Assembly: GCF_003369795.1 (NCBI RefSeq)
Contig: NZ_CP026730.1
Location: 5,385,001-5,449,000, forward strand
Direction of reading: 5' to 3'
From: Streptomyces sp. CB09001
Lineage (GTDB): Bacteria; Actinomycetota; Actinomycetes; Streptomycetales; Streptomycetaceae
Length of the DNA stretch: 64,000 nt
Below, piece after piece: positions 32,013-41,339 of the stretch. The translations under genes and the position numbers were made by a program. Position 1 is the first letter of the stretch; each line of letters starts with the position of its first letter. Under the pieces are notes generated by a model that was not told where the DNA came from, did not search any database, and worked only from the letters and a program-made list of their open reading frames with translations.

Positions 32013-34243
32013 GCGCCACGCCCGTCCACGGCACCTGGGAGCCGGAGCCCGCCGCCCGCTGGGAGGACGCCTTCCTGAGCGGCAACGGCCGTCACGGCGC
32101 CCTCGTGTTCGGCGATCCGGACACCGACCGGGTCGTCGTCACCCACCACACCCTCGTCCGCCCCGACGGCGACGACGAACACCGCCGCCCGCCCGCGCTG
32201 GCCGCCGGGCTCCCCGCCCTCCAGGACCGCCTGCTGGCCGGGGACACCACCGCCGCCGAGGACTTCACCGACGGCCGCCCGCTGCAATGGGTGCGCCCCT
32301 TCCACCCGGCCTTCCAACTGCGCCTGAACCGACCACCGGGCACCGACACCCAGCACACCCACCACACCCACGCCCCCTACCGCCGCGCCGTCGACTTCAC
32401 CACCGGCGAGATCACGGCCACCCGCGGCGACTGGACCAGCAGCGTCTTCGTCTCCCGCGCCGACGACGTGATCGTCCAGCGCGTCACCGCTCGGCACCTC
32501 ACCCTCGACCTGTCCCTCGACCCCCGTCTCCCCGGCGCCCCCGCCGGGCTCCGCATCGGCCACGGCGCCGTCCTCGCCCCCGAGGGCGCCCTGCTCACCC
32601 TGCGTGCCCGCTATCCCGGCAGCGGCCTCGCCTACACCGGTGTCGCCCTCGCCGCCGTCAACGGCGGCACCGTGAGGCTCGTACCGCCCGGCGTCCTCGT
32701 CGAGGCCGCCACCGAGGTGCTGCTGCTCACCCGGGTGCACCGCCACACCGGCGAGCTGGACACGGTCGCCGAGAGCCGCGCCCTGCGCGACCTGCTGGAC
32801 GGCACCTCGTCCGCGGCCTCCTACGACGGCCTCCTCGCCCGGCACCTGACCCGGCACCGCACCGCCTACGACCGCGTCACCCTCGACCTCGCCGCCGACC
32901 CCGCCGAACGCGCCCTGCCGGGCTCGGAACTGCTCGCCCGGCCCGGCGGCCCCGCCCTCCTGGAACGCCTCTTCGCCGCCGGCCGCTACCACCTGCTCTC
33001 GGCGAGCGGCCTGCTCCCGCCCCGCCTCACCGGCCTGTGGACCGGCGACTGGAACACCGCATGGTCCGGCGCCTTCACCACCAACGCCAACCTCAACCTC
33101 CAGACCGCCTCCGCCGCGGCCGCCGCCCTCCCCGAGGTCACCGAGGCCCACGCCGCGCTGGTCCACCGGCAACTGCCCGACTGGCGGGACAACGCCCGAG
33201 AGATCTTCGGCGCCAGGGGCGTGGTCGCGCCCTCGCACACCGACGGCGCGTGCGGCCACACGTACCACTTCAGTCGCGAGTACCCGCTGCATCTGTGGAC
33301 CGCGGGCGCCGACTGGCTGCTCAAGCCCCTCCTCGACCACGACGAGACCCATGGCACCGACGACCCCCGGACCACCGCCGTGCTGGCCGAAGTCGCCCTC
33401 TTCTACGAGGACTTCCTCCAGCGCAGCGACGAGCACGGCCGGCTGGTCGTCGTCCCCTCCTACTCGCCCGAGAACCGTCCCGCGGGCGCGAGCTGGGGCG
33501 CCCTCAACGCGGCCATGGACCTCTCCGCCGCCCGGCACGCCCTGCTGGCCGCCGCCGACCGCCACCCCGAGCACGCCGACCGCTGGCGCGCCCTCGCCGA
33601 CCGCCTCCCGGCGCACCGGGTCAACGCCGACGGCGCCCTCGCCGAGTGGGCGTGGCCCGGCCTGGCGGACACCTACGACCACCGCCACCTCAGCCACCTC
33701 TACGGCGTCTGGCCGCTGGACGAGATCAACCCGTACGACACCCCGGGCCTCGCCCAGGCGGCCCACCGCGCCCTCACCCTGCGCGGCGCCGAGAACGACT
33801 CCGCCCACGGGCACCTCCACCACGCGCTGATCGCGGCCCGCCTCCGGGACGGAGCCGGGGTCGCGCACGCCCTGGGACAGGTGCTCGGCGGCGACTACTT
33901 CCACGCGTCCCTCATGAGCGCGCACTACCCCCACCGCGACGTCTACAACGCGGACGCAGCACACGCCCTGCCCGCCGTGCTCGTCGAGATGCTCGTGCAC
34001 TCCACCCCCGGCCGGCTGGTCCTGCTCCCGGCCCTCCCCGCCTCCTGCCCGCAGGGCGAACTCAGGGGCGTACGCACGCGGTTCGGGGCCGTGCTCGACC
34101 TCACCTGGGAGCGCGACGGCAGCGCGACGGCCGTCCTGCACCCTGCCCGCACCCGCCGCATCGAACTCCGGACCCCCTCCGGCGCCGAACCGCTCGACCT
34201 CGTCGCCGGGGAGGACCGCGTCATCAGCGTCAAGGCGCGGTAG
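32009..34243 (+). CDS. GH95 family glycosidase (alpha-L-fucosidase/alpha-L-galactosidase type), divergent
   Basis: 744 residues, starting on the ATGA overlap with GH42. The N-terminal beta domain has FLSGNGRHGALVFGDP, and the (alpha/alpha)6 barrel carries LWTGDWNTAWSGAFTTNANL, PSYSPENRPAG and DHRHLSHLYGVWPLDEI. The Asn-x-Asn pair that positions the water in this family is present as NANLN, but the usual INLQMNYWP and DGNFG stretches are altered (TNANLNLQTAS, NADAAH). This suggests a divergent subgroup whose sugar may not be plain fucose. No signal peptide. In context it would remove an alpha-linked L-fucose or L-galactose cap before GH42 and GH3 act. Confidence 0.82.
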   Translation: MSATPVHGTWEPEPAARWEDAFLSGNGRHGALVFGDPDTDRVVVTHHTLVRPDGDDEHRRPPALAAGLPALQDRLLAGDTTAAEDFTDGRPLQWVRPFHPAFQLRLNRPPGTDTQHTHHTHAPYRRAVDFTTGEITATRGDWTSSVFVSRADDVIVQRVTARHLTLDLSLDPRLPGAPAGLRIGHGAVLAPEGALLTLRARYPGSGLAYTGVALAAVNGGTVRLVPPGVLVEAATEVLLLTRVHRHTGELDTVAESRALRDLLDGTSSAASYDGLLARHLTRHRTAYDRVTLDLAADPAERALPGSELLARPGGPALLERLFAAGRYHLLSASGLLPPRLTGLWTGDWNTAWSGAFTTNANLNLQTASAAAAALPEVTEAHAALVHRQLPDWRDNAREIFGARGVVAPSHTDGACGHTYHFSREYPLHLWTAGADWLLKPLLDHDETHGTDDPRTTAVLAEVALFYEDFLQRSDEHGRLVVVPSYSPENRPAGASWGALNAAMDLSAARHALLAAADRHPEHADRWRALADRLPAHRVNADGALAEWAWPGLADTYDHRHLSHLYGVWPLDEINPYDTPGLAQAAHRALTLRGAENDSAHGHLHHALIAARLRDGAGVAHALGQVLGGDYFHASLMSAHYPHRDVYNADAAHALPAVLVEMLVHSTPGRLVLLPALPASCPQGELRGVRTRFGAVLDLTWERDGSATAVLHPARTRRIELRTPSGAEPLDLVAGEDRVISVKAR

Positions 34244-34281
34244 CACCAGCGCACCTCCCCCCACCCATGGAAGGAAACGCC

Positions 34282-35016
34282 ATGGCACCACGCACGCGCC
34301 CCACCCGCACCCGCGCCCGCACGCGCACCCTGACCGCTCTCCTCGCCCCGGCCCTCGCGCTCGGCGCCACCGTCGGCCTCGCCGCCGCCCCCGCCCAGGC
34401 CGCCGTCTGGAACTCCTGCGACCAGTGGGGCAACACGAGCCTGAACGGCTACACCCTCTACAACAACATCTGGGGCTCCGGGGCCGGCAGCCAGTGCGTC
34501 TGGGCCAACTCCGGTACGAACTGGGGCGTCTGGGCGGACCACCCCAACACCGGCGGCATCAAGTCCTACCCGAACGCCAAGAAGGTGATCAACAAGCCGA
34601 TCACCTCGCTCGGTTCACTCAGCAGCAGCTACAGCGTCACGGTCCCGTCCTCCGGCGCGTACAACACCTCGTACGACATCTGGGACACGGACTACGACTA
34701 CGAGATCATGCTCTGGGTCAACCACAACGGCGCGGTCGGCCCCCTCGGCACCGCGCAGGGGACCGTCAGCCTCGGCGGCCACACCTGGAACGTCTACAAG
34801 GGGGACAACGGTGCCAACGAGGTCTTCTCGTTCCTGCGCACCTCGGACTCGAACTCCGGCACCGTGAACATCCTCCCGATCCTGAAGTGGATCAAGGACA
34901 CCAAGGGCTGGATGGGCAACGAGACCATCGGCGACGTGCAGTTCGGCTACGAGATCACCTCGTCCGCCGGCGGCCTCGACTTCCGCACCGACCACCTGAC
35001 GGTCAGCGGCGGCTGA
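34282..35016 (+). CDS. Secreted GH12 endoglucanase/xyloglucanase
   Basis: 244 residues; the ATG at 34282 has AAGGAAA upstream. A basic N-region and hydrophobic core end in AAAPAQA, a clear signal peptide of about 38-40 residues. The mature part is one GH12 jelly-roll: VWNSCDQWGN opening, YNNIWGSGAGSQ, the nucleophile Glu141 in YDYEIMLWVN and the acid/base Glu224 in FGYEITSS. There is no carbohydrate-binding module. It is the only exported enzyme in the cassette and would cut the polymer outside the cell. It begins 38 bp after GH95, so it is probably on the same transcript, and ends before a strong terminator. Confidence 0.93.
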   Translation: MAPRTRPTRTRARTRTLTALLAPALALGATVGLAAAPAQAAVWNSCDQWGNTSLNGYTLYNNIWGSGAGSQCVWANSGTNWGVWADHPNTGGIKSYPNAKKVINKPITSLGSLSSSYSVTVPSSGAYNTSYDIWDTDYDYEIMLWVNHNGAVGPLGTAQGTVSLGGHTWNVYKGDNGANEVFSFLRTSDSNSGTVNILPILKWIKDTKGWMGNETIGDVQFGYEITSSAGGLDFRTDHLTVSGG

Positions 35017-35037
35017 CCACCGCGCCCGCACGCCACG

Positions 35038-35071
35038 GCGCGGGGGCCGGTCCCGGGACCGGCCCCCGCGC
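35038..35071. terminator. Strong bidirectional terminator
   Basis: Perfect 17-bp inverted repeat (GCGCGGGGGCCGGTCCC and its complement, directly abutting), between the end of GH12 and the 3' end of the LacI-family gene. Confidence 0.9.
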
Positions 35072-35087
35072 TCTCCGAACGACACCC

Positions 35088-36101
35088 CTAGGGCCGGACG
35101 GGCGCCGGCCCCGAGCTGGCCCGGACGGTCAGCTCCGGTGCGAGCAGCACGACCTCGTCACTGCCGCGGCCCTCGAGCTTGGCGACCAGCTGTTCCACGG
35201 CCCGCCGGCCCATCTCCTGCGCGGGCAGCGCGACCGAGGTGAGCCGCACCGAGGCCTGGGTGGCGACCTGCTCCGGGCAGACCGCGACCACCGACACGTC
35301 CTCCGGCACCGCCCGGCCCTGCTGGCGCAGCAGGGCGAGCAACGGCTCGACCGCCGACTCGTTCTGCACGACGAAGCCCGTGGTGTCCGGGCGTTCGTCG
35401 AAGATGCGGGCCAGCGTCGCGGCCATCGCGTCGTACCCGCCCTCGCAGGGCCGGTGCAGCAGCCGCAGGCCCAGCTCACGGGCGCGCGTGCGCAGCCCGT
35501 CGAGGGTGCGCTCGGCGAATCCGGTGTGCCGTTCGTAGACGGCGGCTGCCTCGCCGATGACGGCGACATCGCGGTGCCCCAGCTGCGCCAGGTGCTCCAC
35601 GCACAGCGCGCCGGTCGCCCGGAAGTCCAAGTCGACGCAGGTGAGACCCTCGGTGTCGGCGGGGAGGCCGATCAGGACGGACGGCTGGTCGGTGCCGCGC
35701 AGCAGGGGGAGCCGCTCGTCGTCGAGCTCGACGTCCATCAGGATCATCGCGTCGGCGAGCCCGCTGCCGGTGACGCGGCGCACCGCGTCGGGGCCCTCCT
35801 CACCGGTGAGCAGCAGGATGTCGTACCCGTGGGTGCGCGCGCCGGCCGCGACCGCGATGGCGATCTCCATCATCACCGGCACGTACATGTCGGTGCGCAG
35901 CGGGATCATGAGGGCGATGATGTTCGACCGGCTGCTGGCCAGTGCGCGGGCGCCGGCGTTCGGGTGGTAGCCGAGCTTCCGGATGCTCTCCTCGACCCGC
36001 TGCCGGGTGGTGGTGGAGATGGACCGCTTGCCGCTGAGGACATAGCTCACCGTGCTCGCCGAGACTCCGGCGTGCTGGGCGACCTCGGCGAGGGTGACCA
36101 T
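35088..36101 (-). CDS. LacI-family transcriptional repressor of the glycan cassette
   Basis: 337 residues. The ATG at 36101 is chosen because the classical LacI helix-turn-helix starts at once (MVTLAEVAQHAGVSASTVSY) and GGAGAG precedes it; the frame upstream is not coding-like. The hinge helix NAGARALASSRSN and the periplasmic-binding-protein-like sensor domain (IALMIPLRTDMYVP onward) are complete. Two palindromes lie 20 and 108 bp upstream, so it probably represses itself as well as the GH3 and transport promoters, with release by an imported oligosaccharide. Confidence 0.92.
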   Translation of the reverse strand: MVTLAEVAQHAGVSASTVSYVLSGKRSISTTTRQRVEESIRKLGYHPNAGARALASSRSNIIALMIPLRTDMYVPVMMEIAIAVAAGARTHGYDILLLTGEEGPDAVRRVTGSGLADAMILMDVELDDERLPLLRGTDQPSVLIGLPADTEGLTCVDLDFRATGALCVEHLAQLGHRDVAVIGEAAAVYERHTGFAERTLDGLRTRARELGLRLLHRPCEGGYDAMAATLARIFDERPDTTGFVVQNESAVEPLLALLRQQGRAVPEDVSVVAVCPEQVATQASVRLTSVALPAQEMGRRAVEQLVAKLEGRGSDEVVLLAPELTVRASSGPAPVRP

Positions 36102-36118
36102 CCAGCTCTCCAAGCTTT

Positions 36119-36132
36119 GTGAAGCGCTTCGA
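36119..36132. promoter_or_regulatory. LacI-type operator, imperfect copy (copy 3)
   Basis: GTGAAGCGCTTCGA: the inner ten bases GAAGCGCTTC match the perfect copies and 12 of 14 positions agree. It lies 18 bp upstream of the repressor start codon. Confidence 0.75.
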
Positions 36133-36208
36133 CAGCGCGTGCGGCCAGTAGGGGTGGGGCGAGAGTGGTTCGACAGTAGCCGCAGTGCGGATGGGTGTCC
36201 ATAGTCCG

Positions 36209-36222
36209 TCGAAGCGCTTCGA
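36209..36222. promoter_or_regulatory. LacI-type operator TCGAAGCGCTTCGA (copy 4)
   Basis: Perfect palindrome 90 bp from copy 3, in the divergent region between the repressor and the acyl-CoA dehydrogenase gene. It supports autoregulation; effect on the dehydrogenase gene is uncertain. Confidence 0.85.
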
Positions 36223-36393
36223 CTCGTTTGTCTTCCGCGTTCCCCTCTCCCGGCCTCCCCCCGCAGTATCGGCCGAACGGCCGCACGAAGGGTGGCTGGG
36301 TCGCCCCGGATCGGGTACATACGATCGGGTAGCACCGACTAGTAACGTACGTCCGCAAGTTCGTGCAGGACGAATCGTGGCGAGGTGAGCCTC

Positions 36394-38370
36394 ATGTCCG
36401 CACCACCCACCCCCTCTTCTGCTTCTCCCTCTCGGCCAACCGTCACCGAACGTGAGGCCCGCCAGGTCGCGGAGGCGGCCCGGGAACAGGACTGGCGCAA
36501 GCCCAGCTTCGCCAAGGAGCTGTTCCTCGGCCGCTTCCGTCTCGACCTCCTCCACCCCCACCCGCTCCCGGCCGACCAGGACGTACAGCGCGGCGAGGAG
36601 TTCCTCGCCAAGCTGCGCGACTTCTGCGAGACGAAGATCGACGGGGCGGTGATCGAGCGCGACGCACGGATCCCCGACGACGTGATCACCGGGCTGAAGG
36701 AGCTGGGCGCCTTCGGCATGAAGATCGACACCAAGTACGGCGGTCTCGGCCTGACCCAGGTCTACTACAACAAGGCCCTGGCCCTGGTCGGATCCGCGAA
36801 CCCCGCGATCGGCGCGCTGCTCTCCGCCCACCAGTCGATCGGCGTGCCGCAGCCGCTGAAGATGTTCGGCACCCAGGAGCAGCAGGACACGTTCCTGCCG
36901 CGCTGCGCGCGCACCGACATCTCGGCGTTCCTGCTGACCGAGCCGGACGTCGGCTCCGACCCGGCGCGACTGGCCACCACGGCCGTCCGGGACGGCGACG
37001 ACTACGTCCTCGACGGCGTGAAACTGTGGACCACCAACGGTGTCGTGGCCGACCTGCTCGTGGTCATGGCCCGCGTCCCGAAGCCGGAGGGCGGCAAGGA
37101 CGCGGAGGGCGGCAGGGGCGGCATCACCGCGTTCGTGGTCGAGGCGGCCTCCGAGGGCATCACGGTGGAGAACCGCAACGCCTTCATGGGCCTGCGCGGC
37201 CTGGAGAACGGCGTCACCCGCTTCCACCGCGTCCGCGTCCCGGCGGCCCACCGCATCGGCCCCGAGGGTGCCGGCCTGAAGATCGCCCTGACCACCCTCA
37301 ACACCGGCCGCCTCTCCCTCCCCGCGATGTGCGTCGGCGCCGGCAAGTGGTGCCTGAAGATCGCCCGCGAGTGGTCGGCGGTGCGCGAGCAGTGGGGCAG
37401 GCCGGTCGCGCTGCACGAGGCGGTCGGCGCCAAGATCTCCTTCATCGCGGCGACGACCTTCGCCCTGGAGGCAGTCCTGGACCTCTCCTCCCAGATGGCC
37501 GACGAGGACCGCAACGACATCCGCATCGAGGCCGCCCTCGCCAAGCTCTACGGCTCGGAGATGGCCTGCCTGATGGCCGACGAACTGGTCCAGATCCGCG
37601 GCGGCCGGGGCTTCGAGACCGCGGCCTCCCTCGAAGCCCGGGGCGAACGCGCGGTCCCCGCCGAGCAACTCCTGCGGGACCTGCGCATCAACCGCATCTT
37701 CGAGGGCTCCACCGAGATCATGCACCTGCTGATCGCGCGCGAGGCGGTCGACGCCCACCTCTCGGTCGCCGGCGACCTGATCGACCCCGACAAGACCCTC
37801 TCCGACAAGGCGAGGGCGGGCGCGCAGGCCGGCGTCTTCTACGCCAAGTGGCTGCCGAAGCTCGTCGCGGGCCCCGGCCAGCTTCCCCGCTCCTACGCGG
37901 ACTTCCACCCCTCCGGCCACCGGGACCTCTCCGGGCACCTGCGCTACGTCGAACGCACCGCCCGCAAGCTCGCCCGCTCCACCTTCTACGCCATGTCCCG
38001 CTGGCAGGGCCGGATGGAGACCAAGCAGGGCTTCCTTGGCCGGATCGTCGACATCGGAGCGGAGCTGTTCGCGATGAGCGCCGCGTGCGTACGCGCCGAG
38101 CACCTGCGCGCCAAGGACGACCACGGCCGCGAGGCCTACCAGCTCGCCGACGCCTTCTGCCGCCAGTCCCGCATCCGCGTCGAGGAACTCTTCGGCCGCC
38201 TGTGGAGCAACACCGACGACCTGGACCGCAAGGTCGTCAAGGGCGTGCTGGGCGGCGCGTACGAGTGGCTGGAGCAGGGCGTCGTCGACCCGTCGGGCAA
38301 CGGCCCGTGGATCGCGGACGCGACACCGGGCCCGTCCCAGCGGGAGAACGTCCGCCGCGCCGTCGGCTGA
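36394..38370 (+). CDS. Acyl-CoA dehydrogenase with C-terminal extension (VLCAD-like)
   Basis: 658 residues; the ATG at 36394 follows GAGGTGAG, and a GTG at 36385 is a less likely start. The core (about 30-440) has AHQSIG, FLLTEPDVGSDPARLATTA, the FAD/ETF region RGLENGVTRFH, and RGGRGFETAASLEARGERAV with IFEGSTEIMHLLIAREA. After about residue 440 there is an extra helical domain of some 200 residues, as in the longer, membrane-associated acyl-CoA dehydrogenases. It catalyses the first step of fatty acid beta-oxidation, with electrons going to ETF. It stands alone between the glycan cassette and dxr. Confidence 0.9.
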   Translation: MSAPPTPSSASPSRPTVTEREARQVAEAAREQDWRKPSFAKELFLGRFRLDLLHPHPLPADQDVQRGEEFLAKLRDFCETKIDGAVIERDARIPDDVITGLKELGAFGMKIDTKYGGLGLTQVYYNKALALVGSANPAIGALLSAHQSIGVPQPLKMFGTQEQQDTFLPRCARTDISAFLLTEPDVGSDPARLATTAVRDGDDYVLDGVKLWTTNGVVADLLVVMARVPKPEGGKDAEGGRGGITAFVVEAASEGITVENRNAFMGLRGLENGVTRFHRVRVPAAHRIGPEGAGLKIALTTLNTGRLSLPAMCVGAGKWCLKIAREWSAVREQWGRPVALHEAVGAKISFIAATTFALEAVLDLSSQMADEDRNDIRIEAALAKLYGSEMACLMADELVQIRGGRGFETAASLEARGERAVPAEQLLRDLRINRIFEGSTEIMHLLIAREAVDAHLSVAGDLIDPDKTLSDKARAGAQAGVFYAKWLPKLVAGPGQLPRSYADFHPSGHRDLSGHLRYVERTARKLARSTFYAMSRWQGRMETKQGFLGRIVDIGAELFAMSAACVRAEHLRAKDDHGREAYQLADAFCRQSRIRVEELFGRLWSNTDDLDRKVVKGVLGGAYEWLEQGVVDPSGNGPWIADATPGPSQRENVRRAVG

Positions 38371-38374
38371 GCCA

Positions 38375-38407
38375 CGGGCCGCCCGGGCCGCGGGACCGGG
38401 CGCCCCG
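38375..38407 (+). terminator. Probable terminator after the acyl-CoA dehydrogenase
   Basis: 12-bp stem with one mismatch (CGGGCCGCCCGG against CCGGGCGCCCCG) and a 9-nt loop, starting just after the stop codon. Confidence 0.55.
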
Positions 38408-38776
38408 CCGCTCGCGCCGGAGTGGCCGAGGCGGGGCACCGGACACCGGCCCCGGGCGAGGACCGGCGCCCCGCGCCCGGGTGGTGGTGCGCACCGGCCG
38501 GGATCCGCCCCGCGCAGCCGGTGCTCACCCACCCGCGCGGATCCCTGTGACACGGCGGCGTCCGCAGGCGCGGGCGCCGTCAGTGACGCTGCGTCCGGTG
38601 GGGCAGAGGCGAGCGGTCCGGGCGGTCCGGGCGGCCCGCGGTGGCGGAAGTCGGCCGGAGCTACGCCGGCAGAAGCGGGACGGAGACCCGAGACGGCGGG
38701 CCCTCCCGCGGGCGCGCGACACCCGACCGAGGGACGCGCTGTCCTCCTGGAGGGCCGTTGCGGACACAATGGGGGG
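38408..38776. other. 370-bp GC-rich gap upstream of dxr
   Basis: No reading frame with a believable start, ribosome binding site or protein-like sequence is seen. The gap must hold the dxr promoter, but no clear -35/-10 pair stands out. The GGGGGGATG at its end provides the dxr ribosome binding region. Confidence 0.5.
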
Positions 38777-40033
38777 ATGAGCGACAGTCCAGCCCCCCTC
38801 GCCGACCCCCACCTCGTCTACGACCCGGTGGCGGGCGACGGCCCGAAGGACGTGGTGATCCTCGGGTCCACCGGGTCGATCGGGACCCAGGCCATCGACC
38901 TCGTGCTGCGCAACCCGGACCGCTTCCGGGTCACCGCCCTGTCCGCCAACGGCGGCCGGGTCGCCCTCCTCGCCGAGCAGGCGTACCGGCTGAAGGCGCG
39001 GACCGTCGCCGTCGCCCGCGAGGACGTCGTACCGGCGCTCCGGGAGGCGCTCACCGCCCAGTACGGGACGGGCGAGCCGCTCCCCGAGATCCTCGCCGGA
39101 CCGGAGGCGGCCACCCGGCTCGCCGCCTCCGACTGCCACACCGTGCTCAACGGCATCACCGGCTCCATCGGACTCGCGCCCACCCTCGCCGCCCTGGAGG
39201 CGGGCCGCACCCTCGCGCTGGCCAACAAGGAGTCGCTCATCGTCGGCGGCCCGCTGGTCAAGGCGCTGGCCAAGCCGGGCCAGATCATCCCGGTCGACTC
39301 CGAGCACGCCGCCCTCTTCCAGGCGCTGGCCGCCGGCACCCGCGCCGACGTGCGCAAGCTGGTCGTCACCGCGTCCGGCGGCCCGTTCCGGGGCCGTACC
39401 AGGGACGAGCTGGCGGCGGTCACCGTCGAGGACGCGCTCGCCCACCCCACCTGGGCCATGGGCCCGGTGATCACGATCAACTCCGCGACCCTCGTCAACA
39501 AGGGCCTGGAGGTGATCGAGGCCCACCTGCTCTACGACATTCCCTTCGACCGCATTGAGGTGGTCGTGCACCCGCAGTCGTATGTCCACTCGATGGTTGA
39601 GTACACGGACGGATCGACGCTGGCCCACGCCACGCCCCCCGACATGGGCGGGCCCATCGCCGTGGGCCTCGGCTGGCCCGAACGCGTCCCCGACGCAGCG
39701 CCCGCCTTCGACTGGAGCAAGGCCTCGACCTGGGAGTTCTTCCCGCTGGACAACGAGGCGTTCCCCTCCGTCGACCTGGCCCGGCACGTCGGACGGCTCG
39801 CGGGCACGGCCCCGGCGGTGTTCAATGCCGCCAATGAGGAGTGCGTCGAGGCGTTCCGCTCCGGCGCGCTGCCGTTTCTCGGGATCATGGAGACCGTCAC
39901 GCGGGTGGTCGAGGAGCACGGCTCCCCCGGTACGGGAACCTCGCTCACCGTCGCGGACGTCCTCGAAGCGGAGACCTGGGCACGCGCCCGGGCCCGGCAA
40001 CTGGCGGCACAGACGGCGGAGGCCCGTGCATGA
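38777..40033 (+). CDS. dxr: 1-deoxy-D-xylulose 5-phosphate reductoisomerase
   Basis: 418 residues. The NADPH-binding motif GSTGSIGTQAIDLV is near residue 32. LALANKESLIVGG, PVDSEHAALFQ with the metal-binding acidic residues, and MGPVITINSATLVNKGLEVI are the conserved catalytic core, followed by HPQSYVHSMVEYTDGS. It makes 2-C-methyl-D-erythritol 4-phosphate, the committed step of the MEP isoprenoid route. The stop overlaps the protease gene by ATGA, and ispG of the same pathway lies just downstream. Confidence 0.97.
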   Translation: MSDSPAPLADPHLVYDPVAGDGPKDVVILGSTGSIGTQAIDLVLRNPDRFRVTALSANGGRVALLAEQAYRLKARTVAVAREDVVPALREALTAQYGTGEPLPEILAGPEAATRLAASDCHTVLNGITGSIGLAPTLAALEAGRTLALANKESLIVGGPLVKALAKPGQIIPVDSEHAALFQALAAGTRADVRKLVVTASGGPFRGRTRDELAAVTVEDALAHPTWAMGPVITINSATLVNKGLEVIEAHLLYDIPFDRIEVVVHPQSYVHSMVEYTDGSTLAHATPPDMGGPIAVGLGWPERVPDAAPAFDWSKASTWEFFPLDNEAFPSVDLARHVGRLAGTAPAVFNAANEECVEAFRSGALPFLGIMETVTRVVEEHGSPGTGTSLTVADVLEAETWARARARQLAAQTAEARA

Positions 40034-41334
40034 CGACCCTGATGTTCATCCTCGGCATAGTCCTCTTCGCCGTCGGTCTGCTCTTCTCCATCGCCTGGCA
40101 CGAGCTGGGCCACCTGTCCACGGCCAAGATGTTCGGCATCCGGGTGCCGCAGTACATGGTGGGCTTCGGACCGACGCTCTTCTCCAGGAAGAAGGGCGAC
40201 ACCGAGTACGGGGTCAAGGCCATCCCCTTCGGCGGCTACATCCGCATGATCGGCATGTTCCCGCCCGGCCCCGACGGCCGCATGGAGGCACGCTCCACCT
40301 CGCCCTGGCGCGGGATGATAGAGGACGCCCGCTCGGCCGCCTTCGAGGAACTGCAGCCCGGTGACGAGAAGCGCCTCTTCTACACGCGCAAGCCGTGGAA
40401 GCGCGTCATCGTGATGTTCGCCGGCCCGTTCATGAACCTGATCCTCGCCGTGGTGCTCTTCCTCACGGTGCTGATGGGCTTCGGTATCTCCCAGCAGACC
40501 ACCACCGTCAGCTCGGTCTCCCAGTGCGTCATCTCGCAGAGCGAGAACCGCGACGACTGCGCCAAGTCCGACCCGGCCTCCCCGGCCGCGGCGGCGGGCC
40601 TGCGGGCCGGGGACAAGATCCTCGCCTTCGACGGCGTACGCACCGACGACTGGGACAGGCTGTCCGACCTGATCCGCGCCAACCCGGGCGAGGACGTGCC
40701 GGTCGTCGTCGAGCGCAAGGGCGAGGAGATCACCCTCCACGCGACCATCGCCACCAACAAGGTTGCCAAGAAGGACTCCAACGGACAGATCGTCCAGGGC
40801 GAGTACGTCACCGCGGGATTCCTCGGCTTCAGCTCCGCCACCGGCGTGGTGAAACAGGACTTCGGCCAGTCCGTGACCTGGATGGGCGACCGGATCGGCG
40901 ACGCCGTCGACAACCTCGCCGCCCTGCCCGCCAAGATCCCCGCCCTGTGGGACGCGGCCTTCGGCGACGGACCCCGCGAGGCCGACTCCCCGATGGGCGT
41001 CGTCGGCGCGGCCCGCGTCGGCGGCGAGATCGCCACCCTCGACATCCCGCCCACCCAGCAGCTCGCCATGTTCGTCATGCTGGTGGCCGGCTTCAACCTC
41101 TCCCTGTTCCTCTTCAACATGCTTCCGCTGCTGCCGCTCGACGGCGGCCACATCGCGGGCGCCCTGTGGGAGTCGCTGCGCCGCGGTACGGCGAAGGTGC
41201 TGCGCAGGCCCGACCCCGGGCCCTTCGACGTGGCGAAGCTGATGCCGGTGGCCTACGTGGTGGCGGGCGTCTTCGTCTGCTTCACGCTGCTCGTGCTGGT
41301 GGCGGACGTCGTCAACCCGGTCCGCATAACCTGA
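40030..41334 (+). CDS. Site-2-type intramembrane zinc metalloprotease (M50, RseP/Rip family) with PDZ domain
   Basis: 434 residues from the ATG overlapping the dxr stop. The first membrane helix carries HELGH (His24, Glu25, His28), and the third zinc ligand lies in LPLDGGHIAGA near residue 370. About four membrane helices; a PDZ domain sits between them (about 180-260, ASPAAAAGLRAGDKILAFDG). Family members cut anti-sigma factors and other membrane proteins within the bilayer. The dxr-protease-ispG order is common in actinomycetes. Confidence 0.95.
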   Translation: MTTLMFILGIVLFAVGLLFSIAWHELGHLSTAKMFGIRVPQYMVGFGPTLFSRKKGDTEYGVKAIPFGGYIRMIGMFPPGPDGRMEARSTSPWRGMIEDARSAAFEELQPGDEKRLFYTRKPWKRVIVMFAGPFMNLILAVVLFLTVLMGFGISQQTTTVSSVSQCVISQSENRDDCAKSDPASPAAAAGLRAGDKILAFDGVRTDDWDRLSDLIRANPGEDVPVVVERKGEEITLHATIATNKVAKKDSNGQIVQGEYVTAGFLGFSSATGVVKQDFGQSVTWMGDRIGDAVDNLAALPAKIPALWDAAFGDGPREADSPMGVVGAARVGGEIATLDIPPTQQLAMFVMLVAGFNLSLFLFNMLPLLPLDGGHIAGALWESLRRGTAKVLRRPDPGPFDVAKLMPVAYVVAGVFVCFTLLVLVADVVNPVRIT

Positions 41335-41339
41335 CCACC

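Noticed and set aside
23207..36222. Recently acquired genomic island for the glycan cassette
   Set aside because: Codon use and GC content look like the surrounding core genes, and no mobile-element remnants are seen at the edges; it reads as a normal accessory metabolic locus.
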